Assembly (NCBI RefSeq): GCF_023091745.1
Contig: NC_068933.1
Coordinates: forward strand, 15,380,001 to 15,444,000
Length of the DNA: 64,000 bases
Source of the DNA: Budorcas taxicolor
Taxonomy: Eukaryota; Chordata; Mammalia; Artiodactyla; Bovidae
Direction: 5' to 3'
The translations under genes were made by a program, and so were the position numbers. The notes beneath the pieces were generated by a model that was not told where the DNA came from, ran no database searches, and was given only the letters and a program-made list of their open reading frames with translations. Numbering within the stretch: the first letter of the stretch is position 1; the number at the start of each line of letters is the position of its first letter. Positions 45,232-56,405 of this stretch are shown in pieces.

Positions 45232-45839
45232 GTGTGTGTATATCCTAAGAAACATCTTTTAGCACTCAGATGCTCTACAGAACTAGGGGAATTTTCTCGA
45301 ATGTTTTCCTTTACATCCAGGACTTGGTAGAAAAGTTTTTAATCAGAGTGACCCATAAGGTACACTCACCTAGCTGAGGTTTGCGCATTTACTGATTATT
45401 AATACCTGTTATTCAAGTTATACTGGTTTATGATAGGCATCAGCACAGAAAAACAGCACAGTACATCCACATGTTGTGGAAATATTTCTTGAGTTTCCTT
45501 TTGAAAATTTTCATTTTCTTTGCCTTTTTACATTATTCTTATACAAGTCATATTTTCTGAACAAAATAAATTAGTTCTCTTAGCTGGTGAGTATAAGCAG
45601 ATTTTTGAAAACAGAATTCAGAATATTTGAAATTACAATTGTCTTGCAAAATCAGATAACATTCTACCTTTCCCTGATTTGCAGGGTCAGTGGGAGAAAA
45701 GGAAGGATAAAAAGTCAGTGAAATCACACTAATTTACCCAAAAAATAGTTCCTTGAGTTCTATGAAGTGTCAGGCACTAAAATTAGGTGAAATAACATTA
45801 AAATGAGAACCAGAAGGCAAGATTTACTGTAAAATTTAT
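45232..45839. other. No gene recognised
   Basis: Unassigned AT-rich sequence. Confidence 0.4.
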
Positions 45840-45985
45840 CCCTAATTCTGGGACCTTGGACACATCACTGACTTTATGTTTCTCAGTCTCCTTATTTGTA
45901 GATTGGGGATTATTTGGGTTCCTACCCGTTCCATGTTATTATGAGGATCTGAAGGGTCTTTGTATTTGCTAGCATAAGGGATAAT
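45840..45985 (+). mobile_element. MIR SINE
   Basis: GGGACCTTGGACACATCACT, TCAGTCTCCTTATTTGTAGA and TTATTATGAGGATCTGAAGG follow the MIR core. Confidence 0.7.
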
Positions 45986-46337
45986 GCAAATGAAATGCAG
46001 TTGGTTTCCCTTCTCCACTGCTACCACTACCTGCCCTGTCCCCCACCAGCACCATCTTTGTCGCCATCATCATCATTAGCGCTGTGGTTGGTTCTCTAGA
46101 AATGGATGGTGAGGAGGGGCTTTACTCAACAAGGTTACGGGGGAGTACCCTTAGTTATAATACCTGTAGGAGAGTGGAAGAAAGAAAACTGAACAAAGAG
46201 AGAAGGTGAACTCTGATGAAGTGTCTGCAGAGGACACAGGAAGCTGTGGTGCTAAGATTATGCTTCCAGTGTGTCCCAAGTAAAGCCAAGGCAGACCAGG
46301 CCATTTTACTCCTTCATCCACTCATTGCATGCAGGCC
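45986..46337. other. No gene recognised
   Basis: Includes a short (ATC)n-like run at about 46066-46077. Unassigned. Confidence 0.4.
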
Positions 46338-46346
46338 GCCTACATG

Positions 46347-46552
46347 TGTGCATGCTAAGTCACTTCAGTTGTGTCTGACTCTTTGTGACCCCATGGACCA
46401 TAACCCACCAGGATCCCCTGTCCATGAGATTCTCCAGGCAAGAATACTGGAGTGGGTTGCCAAGCCCTCCTCCAGGGGAGCTTCCTGACTCAGGGATTGA
46501 ACCCACATCTCTGATATTTCTTTCACTGGCAAGGGGATTGTTTACCACTGAT
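46347..46552 (-). mobile_element. Bov-tA SINE
   Basis: Reverse body GCTAAGTCACTTCAGTTGTG..CCATGAGATTCTCCAGGCAA, then reverse head (GGGATTGAACCC, TTTACCACTGAT). Perfect 9-bp target duplication GCCTACATG at 46338-46346 and 46553-46561. Confidence 0.93.
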
Positions 46553-46561
46553 GCCTACATG

Positions 46562-47772
46562 AAGGGGGCATAACTTTGGGTAAAAGCACTCGTGGAAGGA
46601 GACTCAGTTGTAAGCCTTCAACAATACACACTCCTGGGGTAGGGATGGAGGGCTGGGTGGGTGAGCACTTGGTCCTGAAGGGGAGATAGCAGGGATTTTA
46701 GCATCCTCTAAAATTATTGTCATCATTATCATCTGGAGCTTGAAATGACCTTTAAGAAATCCTTGAGAGGCGCTTTCATTTCATTTACCTTCTATAACAT
46801 AACAAGGAAAGAAAAGATAAAGCTGCTCTGATAGCAGTTAGGCACCACATGATAGCTGAACCTCAAGAGCATCCTAGAACAGCAAGGAACCCACAGTCAT
46901 GGCAAGATCAGGTCCCACATGGCCCAAGAAGCAGACACATAACAGGGCACATCGACTCCATATTAAATATCTCTTGTCTCCGCATTGATCATCCTTCAAT
47001 TTCCATTTTTTTCATCGAATGATAGATTCTCAGGGTGGGAGAGGGCTTTGCAGGTCAATTGACTGAAGTACCACCTTGTGCTTGAGCTCTGCTTAGAACC
47101 CTGACAAGCCCTACCAGCCTTTATTGGCTGGACCGACTCCTGTGATGAGGGCTCCCTGCTTGCCCAAGCAGCCTCTTCTGTTGTCAGGGACTTCCTGTGT
47201 GAGTGGGGTCTGCTTTGCCAGTTCCTACCGACGGTCCCATTGCTGTGGTGTGAAACAACAGAACAGATCTAATCTATCCACTTTCTGTTCTATAAACATA
47301 TTTTTTTTGAACTAACTGTGCCTAGTCCCTAAAACTTGTCCCCAGTTTATAGTAATTTTACAATCATTTCAACCGTCCTTTGAATATCTTCTTTTTCCTC
47401 TTAAACTGTGAAGATTACTCTAACTTTTCTCTAACCCATGCAGAGGATGAGACAGCCATAGTTCTTGCTACTGCCTCTGTTCATGTGGCCTAATATTAAC
47501 ATACTAGATGCTAAGCTCCACACGTAAACTGTGTGTTACGGTTGCTAAATACAGCTCTCTTTTAAAGCCATTTGTCTCTTAGCCTTGTACAGTGCAGCTG
47601 GGTTTCTTTGAATGTTAGTGTATAACACTGCATAGACCTTGGTAAAACTTAATTTTGTCTCTCATTCCAACTCTTGGAGATCTTGGTGGACCCTAACTTT
47701 ATTCAGGCACAATTGTAATTGCATATCTCTGATTACACATTTATGCTCGCAATTTTGCAAGTCAAGTTGGAT
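46562..47772. other. No gene recognised
   Basis: AGATTCTCAGGGTGGGAGAG at about 47025 hints at an ancient repeat. Otherwise unassigned. Confidence 0.35.
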
Positions 47773-47832
47773 TCTTTCCACTTCTTCACATTTTTTAAAA
47801 ATTTCCATTTCTCTGATTACTATTATTAATTT
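47773..47832. repeat. About 60-bp direct repeat, left copy
   Basis: TCTTTCCACTTCTTCACATT .. ATTACTATTATTAATTT corresponds to 48012-48072 at roughly 80% with small indels; the final 17 bases are identical. It abuts the 3' tail of the Bov-tA. Confidence 0.75.
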
Positions 47833-48010
47833 GTCATTGTTGTTTTAGTTGCTAAGTAGTGTCTCTTTGCGACCCCCTCCACTGTCCGTGGGATTTCCCA
47901 GGTAAGAATACTGGAGTGGGTTGCCATTTCCTTCTCCAGGGAATCCTCCTAACCCAGGGATCGAACCCACATTTCCTGCAGTGGCAGGCGGATTCTTTAC
48001 CACCATGGAA
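47833..48010 (-). mobile_element. Bov-tA SINE, internally deleted
   Basis: Reverse body TTGTTTTAGTTGCTAAGTAG jumps from CGACCCC to TCCACTGTCCGTGGGATTTC, missing the usual middle. The head (CCAGGGATCGAACCC, GGATTCTTTACCACCATGGA) is cut short at its 5' end. Direct repeats of about 60 bp flank it. Confidence 0.88.
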
Positions 48011-48011
48011 G

Positions 48012-48072
48012 TCTTTCACTTCTTTTTCACATTTTTGGTCATTTCAATTTTTCTAATTACTATTATTAATTT
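48012..48072. repeat. About 60-bp direct repeat, right copy
   Basis: TCTTTCACTTCTTTTTCACA .. ATTACTATTATTAATTT; partner of 47773-47832 on the other side of the Bov-tA. Confidence 0.75.
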
Positions 48073-48911
48073 AGATGTAGAAAATTGAAAGAAAAATAGT
48101 GAGAAAATTCACCTTCTGGTTGGCCATCTAGATGCTTTCAGACCATAGTTTGGAGAATGAGACACTGAGCTATTGGAAGTTTCCTGATTAATGAATCTGC
48201 CAGATAATCATATAAAGGCAGGAACTCCAGCATACATGCTGAGGGACTATGAGATGATAAAGCACATTTTTGCTGAATCGTTCTTTGAATTACCCAGTAT
48301 CTAATTTTGAGTCTGCAAACAGAAAAGAGTTATGGGAGGAAACAGCTGAACAAACACGATCATAAACATTGAAGAAATAAAAGCATATCTAGTGTGTTGG
48401 AAAGATTTCCTTTTGATCTCTGAAAGGCAGTCTCGTCCAGTTTAAGAAGAGTGGCTTCTGTAGTAAAAGTAAAGACGCTGAGGTCCACAGGATGAAGAAA
48501 AAAGCTTCTCAGGATGGAGTCTTGCTGGTACTAATGCTTCCTTTTTCAAGGTATCACCTGAATAACTCAGATTCCTGCTGTTTGTCTCAATAACATAGTT
48601 AATTATTTACCTTTCTCATCATTGGTTCAGGTTCTTTTCTTATCAAATTGCTATGCCCAAACCTCAAACAAACAACCTCCCTAGAACAGTTAGTAATCAT
48701 GTTAAACTGGGTTGGTGTGACAGTGACAGAACATTCTTCTATTCTTTATCTCCTGGTTTCTCTCGTTTCCCACAACAATTCTGCTAGTGAAGGACAGGGA
48801 TAATTTGTGTTCCTAAGTTGAGGGTACTTAGGATTTGCTGTGACTTGGTTCTTTCTGATCTTTTAAATCTGTCCTTTAGACCTCATCCCGAAGTTTTGAG
48901 CTATTCCAGTT
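48073..48911. other. No gene recognised
   Basis: Unassigned; no frame above 60 codons. Confidence 0.4.
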
Positions 48912-48921
48912 TCTCCATTCA

Positions 48922-49003
48922 TTGCCCCTTGTAGCTCAGAAGATGAAGAATTCTCCTGGAATGCAGGAGACCTGGGTTCGATCCCTGGATCAGGAAGATC
49001 CCC
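48922..49003 (+). mobile_element. tRNA-head-only SINE (Bov-tA head without body)
   Basis: TGTAGCTCAGAAGATGAAGA (A-box region), AATGCAGGAGACCTGGG, B box GGTTCGATCCC and CAGGAAGATCCCC are the Bov-tA tRNA-like head. The Bov-A body is wholly absent. TCTCCATTCA occurs perfectly on both sides (48912-48921 and 49004-49013), so the 82-bp unit itself appears to be the inserted element. It lacks an acceptor stem and is not a functional tRNA gene. Confidence 0.85.
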
Positions 49004-49013
49004 TCTCCATTCA

Positions 49014-49544
49014 GCAGAGTATCTCACATTTCACTAGAGAAAGCCCATTTGCCTATGCAAGGTTTTTCTGCTGTTTGGACTTTTGATCATATGCTCTAAA
49101 ACAGACCTAACATGATCATCTAGAATTGGAATGATTTAATGATTGAAAATAATTAGACAGCAAAGCAGCTATTTGGGGCCTTTTCTTTTCTCCAAGAATC
49201 CTTTCAGGTGCAGAACGCTCTGCCCAAATTGTGGCAGAAGAGCTGGCAGGTGAGGTGATTGCAAGCAGATGCTCCTTTTCTGTTGCAACTTTCAGTCTAA
49301 ATTTCATGCTCAAATGAAGCAGTTATTTTTATCCTTGACTTTAGGTATGATTTTTTCCTACTTAAGGTATATCACTCTTGATCTTTTAACATTACTTTAA
49401 AGGTCTTATGCAGTTGTATCTTTTATTATGACATCTGAAATCATTTGTGGAAGCAAGGAAGATACAAAATAGGAAAGAAATAAAAAAAGAGGGGAGCCCA
49501 AAGGGATTAAACAACTTGGCCAAGATTATATACCAAGTTAGTGG
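49014..49544. other. No gene recognised
   Basis: Unassigned AT-rich sequence. Confidence 0.4.
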
Positions 49545-49675
49545 CCCATTCAATCGTTCAGTCATTCTAGAATGGCTCATTAAGTATTCATTATGTCACA
49601 GGTATTGGGAGAGGTGTGGGCATAGAATGGTAACCAAGATAGAGGCCTTAGAGAGCTTACAATCTAGAACAGAAT
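49545..49675 (-). mobile_element. L2 LINE 3' fragment
   Basis: TTCAATCGTTCAGTCATTCT, TCATTAAGTATTCATTATGT and GAGCTTACAATCTAGAACAG parallel the reverse L2 3' end. Confidence 0.6.
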
Positions 49676-49864
49676 GCAGGTCTCTTGACTCTCAAAGTTC
49701 TGCTTTTGCCACTGTACTCTGCCGTGTTATTGGTGCTGAAAAAAAAATGCATTCCCTGTGTGCCTACCCGGGGCTGAACAGAAACAAAACCGTGAAGCTA
49801 TAAAGACCTCAATTTCCTCATCTCTAAATTGGAGCTACTAATACCATCTAACTAGCAGGGCTAT

Positions 49865-50136
49865 GGAGAAGGCAATGGCAACCCACTCCAGTACTCTTGC
49901 CTGGAAAATCCCATGGGCGGAGGAGCCTGGTAGGCTGCAGTCCATGGGGTCACGAAGAGTCAGATACGACTGAGCGACTTCCCTTTCACTTTTCACTTTT
50001 ATGCATTGGAGAAGGAAATGGCAACCCACTCCAGTGTTCTTGCCTGGAGAATCCCAGGGACGGGTGAGCCCGGTGGGCTGCCGTCTACGGGGTCGCACAG
50101 AGTTGGCCGTGACTGAAGCGACTTAGCAGCAGCAGC
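49865..50136 (+). mobile_element. Bov-A2 SINE, full length
   Basis: Complete dimer ending in (AGC)n; perfect 10-bp target duplication AGCAGGGCTA at 49854-49863 and 50137-50146, within the MIR. Confidence 0.94.
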
Positions 50137-50191
50137 AGCAGGGCTACAGATTAAATGAAATAATTCCTATGAAGGGCTTAGCACAGTGTTT

Positions 50192-50543
50192 GGAAAAGAC
50201 TCTTGAGAGTCCCTTGGACTGCAAGGAGATCCAATCAGTCCATCCTAAAGGAGATCAGTCCTGGGTGTTCATTGGAAGGACTGATGTTGAAGCTGAAACT
50301 CCAATATTTTGGCCACCTGATGTGAAGAGCTGACTCATTTGAAAAGACCCTGATGTTGAGAAAGATTGAAGGCGGGAGGTGAAGGGGACGACAGGATGAG
50401 ATGGTTAGATGGCATCACCAATTCAATGGACATGAGTCTGGGTAAACTCTGGGAGTTGGTGATGGACAGGGAGGCCTGGCATACTGCGGTTCGTGGGGTC
50501 TCAAAGAGTTGGACACGACTGAGCGACTGAACTGAACTGAACT
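50192..50543 (+). mobile_element. BovB LINE 3' end
   Basis: GACTCTTGAGAGTCCCTTGG, GGAGATCAGTCCTGGGTGTT, AATATTTTGGCCACCTGATG and a tail of CTGAACTGAACTGAACTG. Only the last codons of the RT protein and the 3' UTR remain. Confidence 0.95.
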
Positions 50544-50575
50544 GTGCAATACATGTTAAATATTATTACCACTAC

Positions 50576-51714
50576 TGCTGATGTTCTCTGCCTAGTTAGT
50601 CTTATCATTATCAGTACTCATTTTCAAACTCTAAGTTGGAAATCATTGCTGAACCAAATGAAACTCTTCATCATTAATCATTAGTCAAGTGTAATGGTTG
50701 AGGTTTAAATATTTTCTGAAACTTGTCTTCACTTCTTTGAAAAATTCTTTTCCTCTCATAATAGCAGAGTTTAGCAGGTTTGATATTTCTAAGATCTCAC
50801 CTTTCTAGCTGTTACAGAGTGTTAAAACCATTACAGTACAATCTGGAACATTTTTCTGAATTATGTTGTTCTCATACATGGTCTTAAAATGGCTAATTCC
50901 AAAGAACAAAGGCTAAGTTATCCATGGAGAATGAAGTCATAATTTTATTTTTATCTCTCCTGTCTGAGTATAACTACCACAGCACATCATGTCCAAGTAA
51001 CGCGAACATGTCTGGTTGGCACAGCTACAATAGCAGGACTGATAAGTAACTGATCAGCTTATTCACAGCATTCTTTTCATGGGGAGGTCACTGTCCCCTT
51101 TGTTCCTAAAAGTTCCAACAAAGCTTAAACATTCCAGAAACTGGTCATTGAAATTAATTAAATGGCTTCATGTACACTGCTCCTGGATTATCTGCTTGTA
51201 ATATGGTAGCTTCTGTGCTTTTAAGTTTGCCTAATTTAATTAAATCCTTTCAAATGTGAGGAGTTAAGCAATTAGCACTACTAAACCACATAATTAATAC
51301 ATGCCTTAAACACACTTTTAAAAATAAAATGGTTTGGGAAAGAACTATTTTGAGTAACAGATCACTACTGCATATGAAATACAAAAGAATTATCCATGTC
51401 TATAACTATGACTGTGGAATAGTATCTTAATGTTTCTTCATATAAAAAATGAATTACAGCACCTAATTCACAGGCTTTTATAAGGATTTTCACAGGGCAG
51501 TCCATTCAATTAATATTTAATCTTGATGTTTAATTTTCATTTAATATTAATTCTCAACTAATTTTTCTTTCAATTAATACAAAGCTAAAATGTAGTGAAA
51601 TTCAGTACTATAGTTCTAATGGAAATAACTGTTCTTCAGTTTTGGTTCAGAAGGCACTTGATGTTTTTGTATCACATAGATGGTGTCTAACTCTAAGACA
51701 TTATCTTAGATGTC
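50576..51714. other. No gene recognised
   Basis: AT-rich, repeat-poor. Confidence 0.4.
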
Positions 51715-51790
51715 TAAGCCTGTACCATGTAGCACAGTTCCTGGCGCATAACACATGCTCAACAGATAGTTCTAGAATTAATCAATGGAA
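51715..51790 (+). mobile_element. MIR or L2 3' fragment
   Basis: TGTAGCACAGTTCCTGGCGC with ATAACACATGCTCAACAGAT matches the shared AGCACAGTGCCTGGCACATAG..GCTCAATA motif, so the two families cannot be separated here. Confidence 0.55.
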
Positions 51791-51877
51791 AATATGAATA
51801 TAAAGTTATGACATTGGAAATGTCAATTAATAGATATTCAGATGATAAAATAATGAGTAAACCAACTTCTACACTCT

Positions 51878-52099
51878 GCTGCTGCTGCTGCTAAGTCACT
51901 TCAGTCGTGTCCGACTCTGTGGGACCCCATAGACGGCAGCTCACCAGGCTCCCCCGTCCCTGGGATTCTCCAGGCAAGAACACTGGAGTGGGTTGGCATT
52001 TCCTTCTCCTGTGCATGAAAGTGAAAAGTGAAGTCGCTCAGTCGTGTCCGACTGTTAGTGACCCCATGGACTGTAGCCCACCAGGCTCCTCCATCCATC
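51878..52099 (-). mobile_element. Bov-A2 SINE, 5' truncated
   Basis: Reverse dimer from (GCT)n through the TGCATGAAAGTGAAAAGTGA linker to CAGGCTCCTCCATCCAT. The last about 50 bp of the 5' monomer are missing. Confidence 0.92.
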
Positions 52100-53689
52100 T
52101 AAGTAAACACAAAATATAAAGGTATATACATGAGACCCTAATTAGATAGACATATGTATCTTACAGTGTACTTTTAGCTTATGTCCACTTCTATGAGATG
52201 TTTATGAGTAAAATATGCCCCCTTGCTCTTGAAAAGTTTATTCATGAATTGAAGAAAAGTATACACACAATTATTTTTGAATCAGACAGCATTTGAGCAA
52301 TGTTAAATGTGTACACCATTCTACTAGGGGTATATGCTACCCCTCTATATGCTACTAGACCCTAAAATGAGAATTACTCTTCATTTTACCAAAATAGTGA
52401 ATATAAATATTTCTATGTAAAATAATTTCAGTGTTAGGCCTTATAAATTTAACACCCAAAATGACTTAATTTGGATATTATGGAATGTCAGTATACATTT
52501 GATTTGTTTTGGAAATGATAAAAAATAATCATTTTTGCTAGCAACTGTACTGCTGTTTTTCAAACATACTCCCAAAGTAAAAATGTTTCTAAGTTATAAA
52601 ATAGCCTAACCATGGAAGTTATTATAAAACATCAAAAATATCTTCAAAAATAGTTGGCAAGCAGTAGCAGTAGCAGTTATGGGAAAAAGTAGAATGAAAT
52701 AAAACATGTAAGTGACTATCAAATGTTGCTAGTACAAGGAGAATAAAAGAATATTTCCATTCCAGTGAAGCTTAAAACTTTATTGACTTGTTTAGTAGGA
52801 AAAGGAATAAAACCATGTTATCTTATATTTGGTGACCCATAGACATTTTCCCCTGAGAAATATAGACTATGCTAGAAAATAGAATTTGTCAACAGAACAT
52901 TAGAATATGCTTACATAAGTAAAAATTTTATATGAGCATTGCTCAAAATAATAAAAACAGAGATTTAAAATATGTGTGTGTGCGTGTACATGGGTGTGTT
53001 TGCAGTATTCAGCTAACAGGTTCTAAGTAATAGAAAAACACTTCCGTCAGTTCTCCTCCACCCAGAAACCAACATGATGGCACAGGATTCAAATTTGAAA
53101 GCCCTCACTTAAAGGTGGAAGACTCGCTTTCTTCACAAGACAAGGGATTTTGGAGGAGACTGAGCCTGACCCGTGGCTTTGAAGCTCCATAAACAATCTA
53201 TTACAGACTCAAGGGAAAATATGAAGCCTCTTGACATTTTCATAGTTGAGGTTTCTAACTATGATAGTGAAATTTAATTCTGGGAAACTTAAGCAAGAAT
53301 GTAATACACGATGACCTAAAAGGTTCAGGTGAAGGGTTACAGCTGCTTACCTGGAATGCTAACACAAATCCATGTCTAATTAAAAAGCATAACCCTAGAT
53401 CATCCTAAAATGCTTGGGAAACTAATGCATTAAAATCTATACTGAGCCAATGAAATGAACTGAATGATCATGCCCTGTAGGTTTCCCCATTTTACATCCT
53501 CTTAGCATCTCCTTCTACACAAGCTTTATTTTCCACTTTGAAGCAGCAACTACACAGCCAGGGTTCTTCCTGATCAGGGCAGATAAAAGTCAACTTAGAG
53601 AAGAGGCCATGCGATGTACAGAGGGATTCTAAGGGCAAGTATTTTATAAAATTATCTCACAATTGAAACAATAATAATTTTAAAATCAA
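52100..53689. other. No gene recognised
   Basis: AT-rich sequence with a short (TG)n-like patch near 52974-53002. Confidence 0.4.
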
Positions 53690-53890
53690 TATTTATTAAG
53701 TGCTATGTACTCATCACTGAGTGCTTTATAGAAGTCACTCATTTAATCTTTACAATGAATCTATGAGGTAGGCATGGTGTTTATCCCCATTTTATAGACC
53801 AGAACACAAAACCTCAGAAAGTTATAAAACTAGTAAGTGGCAGAGCCTTGATTCAAATGTAGCTCAGAGCCGGACACTAGAATGTCAGTA
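53690..53890 (-). mobile_element. MIR SINE, nearly complete
   Basis: TTATTAAGTGCTATGTACTC, CACTCATTTAATCTTTACAA, CTATGAGGTAGGCATGGTGT, TTATCCCCATTTTATAGACC and AACTAGTAAGTGGCAGAGCC follow reverse MIR in order. Confidence 0.88.
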
Positions 53891-55229
53891 ACACTCAAGG
53901 GTTAAGCTCTTCTTAGCCAAATAATGCCATGGGGGGTGGGAGGGGAATCTTATTTTGAATCTTAATGTCTGAAAGCACAGAGATAAGAAATTACGTAAAT
54001 AGAAGTTTGAAAAGATGCATGTTTGCCTAAAAGTGGGTCTGTGACCTAAGACATTCATTCAGGATCTCTTGACTCCAGTGTACTCGATTTACAAACATGG
54101 CTATGCTCCTAATTCTAAAAGTGTATGGTGTTTATGTCCACATAGCACCTGAAATAAACACCAGTCACCACCTCTTAGTAATGGATATTTGAGTATGAGT
54201 CTACATTACCCACAAGGTGTTAAAAAGAGATCTTAAGTTACTCCTATTATATCTCTTGCTTATGCATATAGGGTTGTTGATGAATTCATATATTATATAT
54301 ATGCACACATAAATATGTAAGAAACAAAATTTATAACTCTAAGTAATCTTGCTTATATGCAGAATTTGTTAAATTTACATGAATTTTTTGAATTTTACAT
54401 AAAACAGAATTCATCAACTCTTTATGCCCAAAGAAATGCCGGCCCAAACACAGATAAAGGCCAAAATATTCTCTGAAGGTTGCCATACCATTTACTCCTG
54501 AGCCAGGGGATCTCAACCCAAAAAATGTTTTTAAAATTGTTGATTTTTGGCTCTAGTGTTCTCCACATTTTATAAACAGGGAAGCTATTGCTTTCAAAGC
54601 TCTTATAATAAATACTTTTTTCCCTTAAGCATTTCAAAAACCTCAGAAGAAAAGCCAAGTGTGAGGAAAGTTCTCATACCATCTTTAATCAAACACAACT
54701 AGGTTGAAAGAAGATATATACTGCTTTGCTGAAGTGGCTTTCATCCTAATTAAGTTGAGGTAGATCATTCTTCTTCAGACTTATGACCATAACCCCTAAT
54801 ATGACTGTTAACATTCCTGCAGTCAGATTGTTCCATGTAAATATAACTCCTGGAGATATGTTGAGATATTGCTTTTGAAAGCTTATAAATCTCTATGTAG
54901 TTAATCATAAAAGTATTAAAATATAAAATCATAAATATGAAAAAGATCTAAGAGAAAAATTATCTAAATTACTCAGACTATCCCCAAAATGTCAGCTTTT
55001 TTAATTTAAAAAAAAAAAAAAACTAAACTAAAAACAAAAACCAGCATTGCTTTGAGAAAAGGAAGGATGCTGGATTCTTTTGTGTTCTGTTTGGGCAAGT
55101 CATCTAACCTCTTCCATCTGAAGAGTTTTTTAACCTGGAGATGGTCACTGACAGCTCCTCCACTGATCCCAGTCTAGGAGTCTCTATCCCTGCTGAAATT
55201 TTGCTTCTTCCTTTATGATGCTTCCCAGT
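53891..55229. other. No gene recognised
   Basis: AT-rich, with A15 at about 55007-55022. Unassigned. Confidence 0.4.
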
Positions 55230-55580
55230 TGATGCTGATTTCTGGCACCCTGGAAGGTGCACAGGACGCCTCCCATAGTCACCCCAGGTCTGGTTGGCCC
55301 CACCCACCCCATCCGCCTCAGTTGGCTTCCTCCTTCCCGGCTGCAGCGGTCCAGCCATCAGTCACGCCATTCCTGTGGACGTAAAGCCACAGCCGCGGCC
55401 TCTGCCGTCTCATCTCCTAACTCGCAGACTGCCTCCGCCTCCCCCGGGGGCTTAGGCAAAGCTTCCCTCATACCCAGTAGGGTTGCTGGTCACAGCAACT
55501 CACCACCCAGGTCTGCCCCCACTCAACCACAGACACCGTGGTTTCCCCTGAGGCTCAGGTAGGAGAACCTGAGAGCATGG
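55230..55580. promoter_or_regulatory. GC-rich block, possible exon or CpG cluster
   Basis: A sharp compositional change with about a dozen CpGs (CCACAGCCGCGGCCTCTGCC, CCTCCCCCGGGGGC). A pyrimidine-rich acceptor-like run ends CTTCCCAG at about 55228, and a donor-like CTCAG|GTAGGA lies at 55558/55559. A 101-codon frame at 55257-55562 has no known domain, and the frame from the acceptor closes early. It could be a non-coding exon, a regulatory CpG cluster, or chance. Confidence 0.25.
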
Positions 55581-56274
55581 AGGGGTTAACACTGACGAAG
55601 TGAGAAAAGAGAGAGGGAGGAGCCAGCAGAGATGCGATGCAGGGCTCACTCCACATAACCTAAGAACCGCCGGTGTTTCCTTGAGAAACTCTGTCCCCCG
55701 CTCAGTAATGCACCACCTCCTATTTGCTTTGCCTCTTTCCCTGCCTCGCTTTCAGTTTTCCCTCCATCTTCCGACTTGGGTTTGCATATCGTCATCCCTT
55801 CCCCATAAAGTAATAGCTTAGCACGTAAGCACTGCTGGGCTCTGGGTTCTAGAAAAATTGATTAAGCCCTAGTGATAGCAACCATCCAGATTTCTCTGTC
55901 GTCACCTGACATACGCCCCCTTATCGCTTAGAGCTCACCATGAGGACCTGCAGCTCCCGCGGAAGGCATCTCTTATCTGCTCACAGACAGGTCTGCTCAG
56001 CTGCCATGGGGCACCTGGGGGTGTTGATTTATATGATAAACATTCGTCCTTCCAGCAGGTCCCACTGTCTTTCTTGGGCCATCAACTGGGTATCCCTTTC
56101 TTGCCCTGACTTTGAGGCACTAAATCTTTAAGGTCCAAGTGCTAACTGGTGTTATTTTGCAACCAAAGAGAAAACATTTGTCTTTTTTTATTTTGTGCTA
56201 TCTGTCTTTAGAGAGACCCAATGACAGCAGGGCTCATGCTCTGTTATGAAAAAAAAAAAAGAAAAGTTTTAGGG
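55581..56274. other. No gene recognised
   Basis: Mixed composition, A12 run at about 56249-56260. Unassigned. Confidence 0.4.
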
Positions 56275-56405
56275 GGACTTCCCCGGTGGTCCAGTGGTTA
56301 AGACTCCATGCTTCTTCTGAAGGGGAGATGGGTTCGATGATCCCTGGTCAGGAAGTTAAGATCCTGCATGCCCAAGGCATGGCAAAAAAGAAAAGCAAAA
56401 CCTTT
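56275..56405 (+). mobile_element. CHR-type tRNA-derived SINE
   Basis: GGGACTTCCCCGGTGGTCCA, CCAGTGGTTAAGACTCCATG, GGTTCGATGATCCCTGGTCA (B box with a 3-nt insertion) and GGCATGGCAAAAAAGAAAAG. Confidence 0.9.

Larger units (their letters stand above)
49795..50575 (+). mobile_element. MIR SINE carrying a Bov-A2 and a BovB
   Basis: MIR is read in three pieces: CCTCAATTTCCTCATCTCTA to CTAGCAGGGCTA (49863); CAGATTAAATGAAATAATTC to TTAGCACAGTGTTT (50191); and ATGTTAAATATTATTACCAC after 50543. The two gaps are a Bov-A2 (49865-50136) and a BovB 3' end (50192-50543). Confidence 0.8.

Noticed and set aside
48922..49003. Possible tRNA gene (A and B boxes present)
   Set aside because: There is no acceptor stem pairing or proper cloverleaf, and the sequence matches the head of Bov-tA SINEs. 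A tRNA-derived retroelement is the better explanation.
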